From Salipiger abyssi (GTDB lineage: Bacteria > Pseudomonadota > Alphaproteobacteria > Rhodobacterales > Rhodobacteraceae), in NCBI RefSeq assembly GCF_001975705.1, contig NZ_CP015093.1, positions 434,001 to 498,000 on the forward strand: a DNA stretch of 64,000 nt, in the 5' to 3' direction. The notes beneath the pieces were generated by a model that was not told the origin of the DNA, did no database searches, and worked only from the letters and a program-made list of their open reading frames with translations. Within the stretch, counting starts at the first letter, position 1, and every line of letters begins with the position of its first letter. Below are positions 8,788 through 17,823 of the stretch, one piece after another. Position numbers and translations under genes: made by a program.

Positions 8788-10080
8788 TCAGGCAGCGCGG
8801 CGGCGCGGACGCCGGCGCCGGGCCTGACCGGGTTTCGCGGCACCGCCACCGGCGCCCTTGTTGAACCCGCCCGGCTTGCCGCCGCCACCGCCGCCACGGC
8901 GACGCGACGGGCCGCCACGGCGCCCCTGCCCGCCACCGGAGGTCAGCTCTTCGGGCGCCTCGCCGCTGGCCACGGGGATGTCGATCTTCATCAGGCGCTG
9001 GATCTGGCGCAGCAGATCCGCCTCGTCCGGCGCGCAAAGCGCAATCGCCTCGCCTTCGCGCCCGGCGCGCGCGGTACGGCCGATGCGGTGCACATAGTTG
9101 TCCGGCACCTCGGGCAGATCGTAGTTGACCACATAGGCCACGCCCGGAATGTCGATGCCGCGTGCCGCCACGTCGGTCGCCACCAGCACGTTGATCGTGC
9201 CGTCGCGGAACGCCTTGATGGCGCGGTCACGCTGGCCCTGGCTCTTGTTGCCGTGGATCGAGGCGGCGTTGAACCCGTCGGCCACCAGCCCCTTCATCAG
9301 CTTTTCGGCACCGTGCTTGGTGCGTGCAAAGACCAGCGTCAGCGCGTCGGTATCCATCGACAGGATCTCGCGCAGCTTGCGCGGCTTGGCGGGTTTTTCG
9401 AGGAAATGCACCGACTGGGTGATCTTGTCGGCGGCCTTGCCCGGAGGCGAGACCTGCACCTTGCGCGGGTTGGTGAGATAGGCGGCGCTCAGCTCTTCCA
9501 TCTGCTTCGGCATGGTGGCCGAGAACAGCATGGTCTGGCGCGGCGTCCCCAGCGCCGGCGCGATCTTGCGCAGCGCGTGGATAAAGCCGAGATCGAGCAT
9601 CTGGTCGGCCTCGTCCAGCACCAGATAGCTGGCGGAGGACAGATCCACCGCGCGCCGCTCCATCAGGTCGATGAGCCGGCCCGGCGTGGCCACCAGAATA
9701 TCGGTGCCGCGCGACAGGAAATTGATCTGCCGGTTGATGGACTGGCCGCCCACCACGGTCGAGACGCGGATGCGGGTGCCGTCGGTGAGCTGCTTGAGGC
9801 TCTCGGCGATCTGGTTCACCAGCTCGCGGGTGGGCGCCAGGATCAGCGCCTTGACCGTCTTGGGCGCGGGCTTGCCCGGGCTTTGCAGCAGCCGGTCGAT
9901 CAGCGGCAGACCGAAGGCCAGCGTCTTGCCGGTGCCGGTCTGGGCGAGGCCCAGCACGTCGTGACCTTCGAGCGCCAGCGGGATCGCCTGGTTCTGGATC
10001 GGGGTGGGTTCCTTGAAACCATTGCGGCTCAGGGCGTCGTTGAGCGCCGGCGAGAGGCCGAGCATGTCGAAATCGAACAA
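8788..10080 (-). CDS. DEAD-box ATP-dependent RNA helicase (RhlE-like)
   Basis: 430 residues. Visible motifs are the Q motif (PTPIQNQAI, 25-33), Walker A AQTGTGKT (46-53), PTREL, the DEAD box (156-159), SAT and HRIGRTARAG, followed by a C-terminal tail very rich in Gly and Arg that typically binds RNA. It should unwind RNA in ribosome assembly or mRNA turnover. The start is a TTG at 10080 with AAAGGA 6 nt upstream; the next ATG at 10065 lacks such a site. It is monocistronic, with its own terminator. Confidence 0.92.
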   Translation of the reverse strand: MFDFDMLGLSPALNDALSRNGFKEPTPIQNQAIPLALEGHDVLGLAQTGTGKTLAFGLPLIDRLLQSPGKPAPKTVKALILAPTRELVNQIAESLKQLTDGTRIRVSTVVGGQSINRQINFLSRGTDILVATPGRLIDLMERRAVDLSSASYLVLDEADQMLDLGFIHALRKIAPALGTPRQTMLFSATMPKQMEELSAAYLTNPRKVQVSPPGKAADKITQSVHFLEKPAKPRKLREILSMDTDALTLVFARTKHGAEKLMKGLVADGFNAASIHGNKSQGQRDRAIKAFRDGTINVLVATDVAARGIDIPGVAYVVNYDLPEVPDNYVHRIGRTARAGREGEAIALCAPDEADLLRQIQRLMKIDIPVASGEAPEELTSGGGQGRRGGPSRRRGGGGGGKPGGFNKGAGGGAAKPGQARRRRPRRRAA

Positions 10081-10342
10081 GAGATATCCTTTGTCGAACC
10101 GCGCCCGTCATCAGGTGCGCGGCAAAGCGTGCCGGACGCCGGAACGGCGGCGCGGCCAGGGTGCGGCGCGGCCTCGGGACAGGCGGGCGTATCCCGCGCC
10201 ATCCGGCCGTCGCATCGAGAACCCTGCGTGATGGGGAATCGGACTGGGCAACGCTGATGCGCCCTCATGCGGGCGCGGCTAGCTCACGCGGCAGCGCAGC
10301 GTTACCTGCCCATTTGGGCCCTGAAAGCGCTTCTGTCAAGCT

Positions 10343-11734
10343 TTATCGCGGCAGCAGCGCCGGAAAGCCAAAGCCGCGTTCGAGCAGCTCGCCCGCCTCC
10401 AGGCAGATATCCTCGCGCCAGGGCGGCGCCACGAGCTGCACGCCGGAGGGGATGCCGTCCACCACGCCGGAGGCCACCGAGAGCCCGGGCAGCGCCAGCA
10501 GCGGGATGGCGATCTGCGGCAGTTGGACTTCCCAGAGCCGGGTCAGCACGTCGCCGCCGCGCAGGTCTTCGTCCTGCTGGAACGGCAGCTCGCCCGAGAC
10601 CGGCATGAGCACCACAGGATAATCCTCCAGAAAGCCGCGCCAGGCGCGGATCAGCGCCGAGCGGCGCGCAAAGATCTCGCCGAAGCGTGCCACGTCGATG
10701 GCCGCCGCGCGGTCGGCATAATGGCGCAGCAGCGCGATGGCGCCGGCGTCGCCCTCCTGCTCGGCCTGTGCCAGCTTGGCCTCGTGCCCGTCCGAGAGCC
10801 AGAGGTCGATCTGAAGCTGCACCGCCTCGCGCAGATCGGGCAACTCGGTGGGCTCTTCGACCTCCCATCCAGCAGCGCGGAAGAGCGCTGCGGCGCGGTC
10901 GAGATCGTCGAGAATGCGCGGATCGGTGTCGATCCCGCCGGGGCGTTTCACCAGCGCCACGCGCCGGCGGAAGGTCGGCCCGATGAGCGGCACCGGCGCT
11001 GTCCAGGGATCGTCGGGCGCATAGCCCGCCATCGCCTCCAGACCCAGCCGCAGGTCGTCGACGCGCCGCGCCAGCGGGCCCGAGACCGCCATGATCTGCG
11101 GCCCGATCCCCCGGTCGGGACCGGAATGGTTGAACTGCGGCACGCGCCCCGAGGTCGGGCGCAGCCCGTGGATGCCGCAGGCATAGGCGGGATAGCGGAT
11201 CGAGCCCGCGATATCGGTGCCATGAGCGATATGGCCGAGCCCCGTGGCCGCCGCTGCCGCCGCCCCGCCCGAGGAGCCGCCGGCGGTCAGCGCGGGGTTG
11301 TGGGGGTTCTTCGTCTCGCCATGCATCGCGTTGGTGGTGAACCAGCGATAGGAAAAGGCCGGCGTGTTGGTGCGCCCGACGACGATCGCATCCTTCTGCC
11401 GCATATGCCGCAGGAACGGGTTGTCCTGCGGCGCGATCACATCCTGAAAGAGCCGCGTGCCGTTGGTGGTGGCATAGCCCTTCTGATCCGACACCACCTT
11501 TGTCGTCACCGGCACCCCCGCCAGAACGCCCACCTGCTGTCCGTCCGCGATGCGCCGGTCGAGCGCCTCGGCCTCCGCCATGGCGTCGGCGCCGCAATCC
11601 TGCACGATAGCGTTGATCTGCGGATTGACGCGCGCGATGCGGTCGAGCGTGTCGCGGATGACGGTCGAAGCCCGGAGCTCGCCCCGGCGGATGCGGGCGG
11701 CGAGCTCGCGGGCGGAGAGGTCGTTGTGGTCCAT
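10343..11734 (-). CDS. amidase signature family amidase
   Basis: 463 residues of the amidase-signature family. K79 (VTTKVV), S154 (AGGSSGG) and S178 (GTDIAGSIR) have the 75- and 24-residue spacing of the Lys-cisSer-Ser triad. It would hydrolyse an amide bond and release ammonia or an amine. It is last in a leftward operon behind the ABC importer, aldolase and hydroxyacid dehydrogenase, 25 nt after the dehydrogenase stop, so its substrate probably arrives through that importer. I chose the ATG at 11734 because the family homology begins there; an upstream in-frame start would run into the dehydrogenase gene. Confidence 0.88.
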   Translation of the reverse strand: MDHNDLSARELAARIRRGELRASTVIRDTLDRIARVNPQINAIVQDCGADAMAEAEALDRRIADGQQVGVLAGVPVTTKVVSDQKGYATTNGTRLFQDVIAPQDNPFLRHMRQKDAIVVGRTNTPAFSYRWFTTNAMHGETKNPHNPALTAGGSSGGAAAAAATGLGHIAHGTDIAGSIRYPAYACGIHGLRPTSGRVPQFNHSGPDRGIGPQIMAVSGPLARRVDDLRLGLEAMAGYAPDDPWTAPVPLIGPTFRRRVALVKRPGGIDTDPRILDDLDRAAALFRAAGWEVEEPTELPDLREAVQLQIDLWLSDGHEAKLAQAEQEGDAGAIALLRHYADRAAAIDVARFGEIFARRSALIRAWRGFLEDYPVVLMPVSGELPFQQDEDLRGGDVLTRLWEVQLPQIAIPLLALPGLSVASGVVDGIPSGVQLVAPPWREDICLEAGELLERGFGFPALLPR

Positions 11735-11759
11735 GGTCGGAAATGCCTTTGAAAGAGGG

Positions 11760-12659
11760 TCAGCCGCCGCCAAGCGCCCGCATCCGGTCGCGGATGCCAC
11801 GCACGACAAAGGTCGGCTCGGGGATGGAGGCCACATGCGGCGTGATCACCACATCGCGATGCGCCCAGAGCGGGCTGTCGGCCGGCAGGGGCTCGGTCTC
11901 GAACACGTCGAGCGTGGCGCCGCAGAGATGGCCCTCGTCGAGCAGGCGCAAAAGCGCCGCCTCGTCCACCTGCCCGCCCCGGCCCATCTGGATGAGCGCC
12001 GCGCCGCGCGGCAGCTTGCGCAGGAACGCCTCGTCGATCATGCCGCGCGTCTGATCGGTGAGCGGCAGCACGTTGATCAGAATGTCGGTCTCCGCCAGAA
12101 ACGCGTCGAGCTGACCCTCCCGGAAATGCCGCATGCCGGGCTCGGGCGGCTGCGGGGCCGAGCGGGAATAGCCCGTGACCGGATAGCCCAGCGCCATCAG
12201 CCCGCGCGCGATGGCGCGGCCCATATGACCGAAACCGAGGATGCCCACACGCTTGTGGGTCGGCGACAGCCGGGTGATCTCGCGCTGCCAGACCCGCTCG
12301 CGCTGCCGGGCGAGATAGAGCGCCATGTGACGGTGGTGCCAGTGGACGTGAAAAGCGGCATACCCGGCCATCTGGAGCGCCTGATCGTCATCCTCGACCC
12401 GGAACACCGGCACGCCCTCGGGACGCGAGGGGCAGGCCATGATCGCATCCGTGCCTGCCCCGGCGGAGAAGATCGCGCGCAGGTTGGGATAGGGCGCAAA
12501 GGCATCCTCCGCCGGCTGGAAGGTGAAGACGAAAGAGACCTGCTCCGGCCGCTCGACGCTATGGGGCGCGACCACCCGGATCTCCGGCGCCTCGGTTTCG
12601 AAATAGGGCCGGTAATAAGGGTACATGTCGAAACCGGCATTGGTGACGACGCCGATCAT
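11760..12659 (-). CDS. D-2-hydroxyacid dehydrogenase (glyoxylate/hydroxypyruvate reductase-like)
   Basis: 299 residues with the NAD(P)-binding motif GFGHMG at 142-147 and the catalytic set R227 (MGRGGQVDE), E256 (DVFETEP) and H275 (TPHVAS). The size and the short N-terminal substrate domain resemble GhrA-type reductases acting on glyoxylate or hydroxypyruvate. The start ATG overlaps the stop of the ABC ATPase gene by 4 nt, which fixes the start at 12659 and shows translational coupling. It probably reduces or oxidises a two- or three-carbon hydroxyacid produced from the imported compound. Confidence 0.87.
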   Translation of the reverse strand: MIGVVTNAGFDMYPYYRPYFETEAPEIRVVAPHSVERPEQVSFVFTFQPAEDAFAPYPNLRAIFSAGAGTDAIMACPSRPEGVPVFRVEDDDQALQMAGYAAFHVHWHHRHMALYLARQRERVWQREITRLSPTHKRVGILGFGHMGRAIARGLMALGYPVTGYSRSAPQPPEPGMRHFREGQLDAFLAETDILINVLPLTDQTRGMIDEAFLRKLPRGAALIQMGRGGQVDEAALLRLLDEGHLCGATLDVFETEPLPADSPLWAHRDVVITPHVASIPEPTFVVRGIRDRMRALGGG

Positions 12660-14275
12660 GCGCTTGCCGTCCTTTGCTGCTCCCAATCGGCGCCGGGCAC
12701 CGCCGCGAGAAGCTGGCGGGTGTAGTCCTGCTGTGGCGAGAGGAAAATCTCGTGCACCGTGCCGATCTCCACCAGCCTGCCCTTCTGCATCACCGCGATC
12801 CGGTCGCAAAGCTGGGCAGCGACGCGCAGGTCGTGGGTGATGAAGAGGATCGACAGCTCCAGCTTTTCGCGCAGCTCGCGCAGCAGGTCCAGCACCTGCG
12901 CCTGGATCGACACGTCGAGCGCCGACACCGCCTCGTCGGCGATGATCAGCTCCGGGTCCATGGCGAGCGCCCGGGCGATGCCGATGCGCTGGCGCTGGCC
13001 GCCGGAGAATTCATGGGGGAAGCGGCTGGCGGCATCGGCGCCGAGCCCGACGATCTCCAGCAGCTCGCGGGCGCGTGCCTCGGCCTCTTTGCGGGGAATG
13101 CCGCGCGTGATCGGCCCGTCGGTGATCGCCCCCATGATGCGCTGGCGCGGGTTGAGCGAGGCGTAGGGGTCCTGAAACACCATCTGCACCTTGTGGCGCT
13201 GCTTGCGCAGGTCTTCGTCGCTGAGGGCCGCCAGATCGGTGCCGCCCACCAGCACCTGCCCGCCATCGGGGGTGACCAGCCGCACGGCGGTACGGCCCAG
13301 CGTGGATTTGCCGGAGCCGCTTTCGCCCACCAGCCCCAGCACCTCGCCGCGCGCCACGGTGAGCGAGACGTCGTCTACTGCGCGCACCTCTCGCACCGGT
13401 TTGAAGAGCCCGCCGCCGGTGCGGTAGATCTTGCGCAGCCCCTTGATCTCCAGCGCTGGCGTTTCGCTGAGCTGCCGCGCGTCGGGCAGCGTGCCGGTGG
13501 GGATCGCGTCGAGCAGGCGCTTGGTGTAGTCGTGCCGGGGGTTGTCCAGCACCTCGGCGGCGGCGCCGCGTTCGACCACCCTGCCCTCGCGCATGACGAT
13601 CACCCGGTCGGCGATCTCCGCCACCACGCCGAAATCATGGGTGATGAACATCACCGCCATGCCGCGTTTCTCGCGCAGATCCAGAATGAGTTTCAGGATC
13701 TGCGCCTGTGTCGTCACATCCAGGGCCGTGGTCGGCTCGTCGGCGATGAGCAGTTTCGGCTCCAGCGCCAGCGCCATGGCGATCATCGCCCGCTGCCGCT
13801 GCCCGCCCGAGAGCTGGAACGGATAGGCGCGGATGATCTTTTCCGGGTCGGGGAGCTGCACCTCGCGGATCAGCGCCAGTGCCTTCTCGCGCCGTTCCGA
13901 TTGCGTGAAACGGTCATGCGCGGCAAACACCTCGGCGATCTGGTCGCCGATGCGCATCAGCGGGTTGAGCGCGGTCATCGGCTCCTGAAAGATCATCGCG
14001 GTGGAGGCGCCGCGCAGCGCCTGTTTCTCCGCCTCCGGCAGACGCAGCACATCGCGCGCCTCGAACATGGCGCGGCCGGCTTTCACGCTGACGCCGGGCG
14101 GCAAGAGGCCCATCAGCGCGTTGGCGGTCATGGATTTTCCGCTGCCGCTTTCGCCCACCACGCAAAGGATCTCGCCCTTCTCTATGGACATGCTCACATC
14201 CTCGACCGCAAAGGGCCGGTCGGCGCCCTGCGGCAGGCCGATGGTCAGATGCTCGATGGAGAGTGTCGTGCTCAT
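12656..14275 (-). CDS. peptide-type ABC transporter, fused double ATP-binding protein (DppD-DppF-like)
   Basis: 539 residues holding two ABC ATPase domains. Domain 1 has Walker A GESGSGKS, signature LSGGQRQR and DEPTTALD; domain 2, from about residue 280, has GESGSGKS, FSGGQRQR and a Walker B in which Pro is replaced (ADEAVSALD). It powers the two permeases encoded directly upstream. It overlaps both neighbours by 4 nt (start with the permease gene, stop with the dehydrogenase gene). Such DppDF fusions are common in nickel/peptide/opine-class importers. Confidence 0.92.
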   Translation of the reverse strand: MSTTLSIEHLTIGLPQGADRPFAVEDVSMSIEKGEILCVVGESGSGKSMTANALMGLLPPGVSVKAGRAMFEARDVLRLPEAEKQALRGASTAMIFQEPMTALNPLMRIGDQIAEVFAAHDRFTQSERREKALALIREVQLPDPEKIIRAYPFQLSGGQRQRAMIAMALALEPKLLIADEPTTALDVTTQAQILKLILDLREKRGMAVMFITHDFGVVAEIADRVIVMREGRVVERGAAAEVLDNPRHDYTKRLLDAIPTGTLPDARQLSETPALEIKGLRKIYRTGGGLFKPVREVRAVDDVSLTVARGEVLGLVGESGSGKSTLGRTAVRLVTPDGGQVLVGGTDLAALSDEDLRKQRHKVQMVFQDPYASLNPRQRIMGAITDGPITRGIPRKEAEARARELLEIVGLGADAASRFPHEFSGGQRQRIGIARALAMDPELIIADEAVSALDVSIQAQVLDLLRELREKLELSILFITHDLRVAAQLCDRIAVMQKGRLVEIGTVHEIFLSPQQDYTRQLLAAVPGADWEQQRTASA

Positions 14276-15111
14276 GCCTTGCCCTTCCGCGACAGATGCG
14301 GGTTCAGCGCGTCGTTCAGCCCTTCGCCGATGAGGTTCAGCGCCAGCACCGTGATCACGATGGCGATGCCGGGGAAGAAGCTCAGCCACCAGCTCGACCG
14401 GATCACCGTGCGCGCGGCGCCGATCATGTAGCCCCAGCTCATCGCATTGGGATCACCGAGGCCGAGGAAGGAGAGAGACGATTCAAGCAGGATCGCGGTG
14501 GCGACCATGAGCGAGGCCATGACGATGATCGGCGACACCGTGTTGGGCAGCACCTGACGCACCAGAATGCGCGGCTTCGACAGGCCCGCCAGCGTGGCGG
14601 CATCGACGAATTCGCGCTTGCGCACCGACATCACCTCGGCTCGCACCAGACGTGCCACCGGTGGCCAGCTCACGATGGCGATGGCGAGTGTGATTGAGGC
14701 CAGCGTCGGCTCGAAGATCGCCACCAGCACGATGGCCAGCGCGAAATTCGGGATGGTCTGGAAGAACTCGGTGAAGCGCATGGCGCCTTCGTCGACATAG
14801 CCGCCATAAAAGCCCGCGAGCGCCCCGAGCGGCACGCCGATCAGCAGCGCCACCAGGGTCGAGACCAGCCCCACCAGCAGCGACACCCTTGCGCCATAGG
14901 CAAGCTGGGCTGCCACGTCGCGGCCCAGCGTGTCGGTGCCGAGCGGCAGCGCCTGCATGGTGAAGGGCGCGAGGAAGGGCCGCTGCACCATCTGCCATGG
15001 GTCGTGGGAAAACAGCAGCGGCGCAAAGATCGCGATGAAGATCACGGTGAGCAGCAGCAGCACGCCCACCATGGCACCGATATTGGAGGAGAAGCGTTTC
15101 CACATGCTCAT
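14272..15111 (-). CDS. peptide-type ABC transporter permease (DppC-like)
   Basis: 279 residues and about six membrane segments. An N-terminal helix is followed by the DppC-type periplasmic segment (PLGTDTLGRDVAAQLAYGAR), and the inner-membrane EAA loop is visible near VSVRKREFVDAATLAG. It pairs with the DppB-like permease encoded upstream, overlapping it by 4 nt, and overlaps the ATPase gene by 4 nt. It forms half of the channel for the compound bound by the solute-binding protein. Confidence 0.92.
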   Translation of the reverse strand: MSMWKRFSSNIGAMVGVLLLLTVIFIAIFAPLLFSHDPWQMVQRPFLAPFTMQALPLGTDTLGRDVAAQLAYGARVSLLVGLVSTLVALLIGVPLGALAGFYGGYVDEGAMRFTEFFQTIPNFALAIVLVAIFEPTLASITLAIAIVSWPPVARLVRAEVMSVRKREFVDAATLAGLSKPRILVRQVLPNTVSPIIVMASLMVATAILLESSLSFLGLGDPNAMSWGYMIGAARTVIRSSWWLSFFPGIAIVITVLALNLIGEGLNDALNPHLSRKGKA

Positions 15112-16085
15112 GAGCGCGCTCCGATACGGGGATCGACGATGCGATAGACGATGTCGGTCACGATATTGAACAGGATCACCATGGCGGCGGAGACGAGGAA
15201 GACCCCGAGAATGGTGTTGTAATCCCGCGCGGCGAGGCTCTCGAACATCAGCCGCCCGATGCCCGGCCAGGCAAAGACCGTCTCGGTCAGCACCGCGCCG
15301 CCCACCAGCTGGCCGGCCTGAAGCCCTGCCAGCGTGACCACCGGCAGGATGGCGTTGCGCAGGATGTGGCGGCGGCGGATCACCGGGCCGGACAGGCCCT
15401 TGGCCTTGGCGGTCTTGACGAAATCGGCGGTCGAGACCTCCAGCATCGAGGCCCGTGTCATGCGCATATAGACCGCCATGAAGAACAGCCCCAGCGTCAG
15501 CGCCGGCAGGATCAGGTGTTTCAGGATATCGAGCGCGCGGGCAAAGCCGGAATAGGCCGAACCCACGGTCTCGTAGCCGAAGCCGGGCAGCCAGCCCAGC
15601 CAGACCGAGAACACCAGCACCGCCATCAGCGCCAGCCAGTAGAGCGGCGTGGCGTAGAACAGCAGCGCCAGCGTGGTCAGCAGCGAATCCGACACCTTGC
15701 CGACCCGCGCCGCCGCCGCGACCCCCAGCGCGATGCCGCAGCTCAGCGAGATCACGAAGGCGGTCAGCGTCAGCAGCAGCGTGGCGGGCAGCCGCTCGGC
15801 GATGAGGTCGATCACCGGCGCGCCCTGGCGGAAGGAATAACCCAGATCGCCCTGCACGATGCCGCCGACATATTTGCCGAGCTGGACGTAGAAGGGCTGA
15901 TCGAGGCCGAAGCGCTCGCGCAGCTGTTCGATCATCTGCTCGTCGGCGGCACCGGCCTCGCCGGCCAGCACCACCGCCGGGTCGCCGGGGGCGGCGTGCA
16001 GCAGGAAGAAATTCAGGACCGCGATGGCCAGCAGCGTGAGCACCGCCTTGGCCAGACGCGCGAGGATGGCGGCGAAAACGGGCAT
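15108..16085 (-). CDS. peptide-type ABC transporter permease (DppB-like)
   Basis: About 325 residues with six predicted membrane helices and the DppB-type EAA region (DFVKTAKAKGLSGPVIRRRH) plus the C-terminal FAWPGIGRLMFES motif. I placed the start at the ATG at 16085, with AAGGAG about 12 nt upstream; an earlier in-frame ATG at 16130 lies inside the inverted-repeat element and is less likely. It is separated from the binding-protein gene by that element. Confidence 0.9.
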   Translation of the reverse strand: MPVFAAILARLAKAVLTLLAIAVLNFFLLHAAPGDPAVVLAGEAGAADEQMIEQLRERFGLDQPFYVQLGKYVGGIVQGDLGYSFRQGAPVIDLIAERLPATLLLTLTAFVISLSCGIALGVAAAARVGKVSDSLLTTLALLFYATPLYWLALMAVLVFSVWLGWLPGFGYETVGSAYSGFARALDILKHLILPALTLGLFFMAVYMRMTRASMLEVSTADFVKTAKAKGLSGPVIRRRHILRNAILPVVTLAGLQAGQLVGGAVLTETVFAWPGIGRLMFESLAARDYNTILGVFLVSAAMVILFNIVTDIVYRIVDPRIGARS

Positions 16086-16119
16086 GCCGGTCGCTTTCTC
16101 CTTGTCAGGCGTTCCGATT

Positions 16120-16179
16120 GGGCCGGGCAAATTCCTTCGAAGGAATTTGCAAATCTTTTCGAAAAGATTTGCCCGGCCC
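16120..16179. repeat. nested inverted-repeat element between binding-protein and permease genes
   Basis: A 60-nt structure. Outer arms at 16120-16131 and 16168-16179 (GGGCCGGGCAAA and its complement) enclose two perfect 24-nt palindromes, 16127-16150 and 16149-16172, each centred on TTCGAA. It sits in the only sizeable gap of the operon, 5 nt after the binding-protein stop. Such hairpins typically protect the upstream mRNA or dampen downstream expression; that role is inference. Confidence 0.8.
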
Positions 16180-16184
16180 GGCGG

Positions 16185-17732
16185 TTACTTCTCGATCCAG
16201 GCGTTGCGCGGGCCGTCATTCACACCGATGCCGGTGGTCACGAGATCCTTGATGTTGCAGCGGTAGATGGTCGGGAATTCCAGCTCCAGCATCCAGGCGA
16301 CCGGCACGTCGTCGACGATTTCCTTCTGGATCTCCTCATAAGCGGCCTGACGCTCCTCGGGCGAGACCATGGTCGCCGCGGCGAACCATTTCTCGTCGAG
16401 CTCGGGGTTCTCGTAGCCCTCGACATTGTTCCAGGGGCTGCCCTTCTTGATGCGGTCGGCGGTGTAGTTCCGCGACACGCCCAGCGCCGGATCGCCGTAC
16501 TGGTAGAGATAGGTGAAGGCCATGTCGTAATCCCACTGGGAGGTCTTCTCGTTCCAGCCCGCGACATCGGCGCTGTCGATCTCGACATTGATGCCGACCT
16601 CGGTGAGGTTCTGGCGCACCGCCTCGGCCCAGCGCTGCCAGGTCTCGCCATAGGGCAGCGGCAGGATGCGCACCGGCTCGCCGTCATAGCCCATCTCGGC
16701 CAGCAGCTCCCTGGCCTTGTCGGGGTCGTAATCGTAATGGGTGACGTCGTCGGAATAGAAATTCGTCTTGGACGAGATCGGCCCCGTGGGCACCTTGCCG
16801 AAGCCGTTCCAGACCACATCCTTCATGAATTCGCGGTTCATCGCGTACATGACGGCCTGACGGAACAGCTTGTTCGAGGTCGGACCCTCGCGGTTGTTCA
16901 GCCACATCCAGGCATGCGGCGCGAAGAATTCCCAGCCCTCGCCGGTCGAGCAGACGCCCTCCATCTCGGTCAGCCGCGGCACATCCCAGTTCTCCACCGA
17001 ACCGCCGGGCAGCACATCGACCTCGCCGGTCTCGAAGGCCACCGCGCGCGAGGCGGCGTCGGGGATCACCCGGTAATAGACCTCGTCGAGATAGGGCAGA
17101 CCGTCGATATAGTAGTCCTCGTTCCTGACGAGATGGATATAGCTGCCCTTCACCCATTCATCGAACTTGAACGGGCCGGTGCCGATGGGCGTGGCGTTCA
17201 TCTCGTTGGTGGCGAAATCGGTGCCCTCGTAGATATGTTTGGGGATCATCGGCATGGTCGCCGCCTCGAAGACGCTGATGAAGGGGCCGAAGGGCTCTTT
17301 CAGCTTGAACTCGACCGTCAGCGGATCGAGCGCGGTGACGCTCTCCACATAGGCCAGCGAGGCGCGCAGGCGGGCATGGGTCTCGCGCAGGAAGACATCG
17401 GCCGAGAACACCACGTCATCGGCGGTGAAATCCTCTCCGTCGTGCCACTTCACCCCCTCGTGCAGCTTGAAGGTGTAGGTGAGGCCGTCCTCCGAGATCT
17501 CCCAGCTTTCCGCCAGCCCCGGCTGGGGTTCGAGATCGGTGTTGTAGATCAGCAGGCCCTCGTAGATGTCGCCGGCCACGAGCTGGGTCGGTCCGTTCTG
17601 CACCAGCCCCAGCATGAGCCCCGGCGGTTCCGGCTGCACAACGATATCGAGACGCCCGCCGGCCTCTTGCGCGGCAAGCGGCGCCGCCAGCGCGGCGGCG
17701 ATCAGAAAGGTTGTCGCTTTGAGATGTTTCAT
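16185..17732 (-). CDS. ABC transporter substrate-binding protein, family 5 (peptide/opine type)
   Basis: 515 residues. A signal peptide (MKHLKATTFLIAAALAAPLAAQ) directs it to the periplasm, followed by the family-5 layout: a DIVVQPEPPGLML strand, then LAESWEISEDGLTYTFKLHEG with WHDGEDFTADDVVFS, the usual fingerprint. It captures the substrate for the downstream permeases. AGGGAAACC precedes the ATG. Its gene lies 91 nt after the class II aldolase gene and is followed by a nested palindrome. Family 5 covers peptides, opines, nickel and others, so the ligand is not predictable. Confidence 0.9.
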   Translation of the reverse strand: MKHLKATTFLIAAALAAPLAAQEAGGRLDIVVQPEPPGLMLGLVQNGPTQLVAGDIYEGLLIYNTDLEPQPGLAESWEISEDGLTYTFKLHEGVKWHDGEDFTADDVVFSADVFLRETHARLRASLAYVESVTALDPLTVEFKLKEPFGPFISVFEAATMPMIPKHIYEGTDFATNEMNATPIGTGPFKFDEWVKGSYIHLVRNEDYYIDGLPYLDEVYYRVIPDAASRAVAFETGEVDVLPGGSVENWDVPRLTEMEGVCSTGEGWEFFAPHAWMWLNNREGPTSNKLFRQAVMYAMNREFMKDVVWNGFGKVPTGPISSKTNFYSDDVTHYDYDPDKARELLAEMGYDGEPVRILPLPYGETWQRWAEAVRQNLTEVGINVEIDSADVAGWNEKTSQWDYDMAFTYLYQYGDPALGVSRNYTADRIKKGSPWNNVEGYENPELDEKWFAAATMVSPEERQAAYEEIQKEIVDDVPVAWMLELEFPTIYRCNIKDLVTTGIGVNDGPRNAWIEK

Positions 17733-17823
17733 GGTTTCCCTGTCGGTTTTTTTCCGGTTCTGAGGTTCGGTCCGTCTTGTCGCGGACTCTGCCGCCCCGG
17801 ATCTGGCCGGAGCGAACGAAGGG

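Noticed and set aside
12656..14275. Walker B change (DEA for DEP) as a sign of an inactive ATPase
   Set aside because: The catalytic Asp-Glu pair and all other motifs are intact, and Ala at that position is tolerated in related importers.
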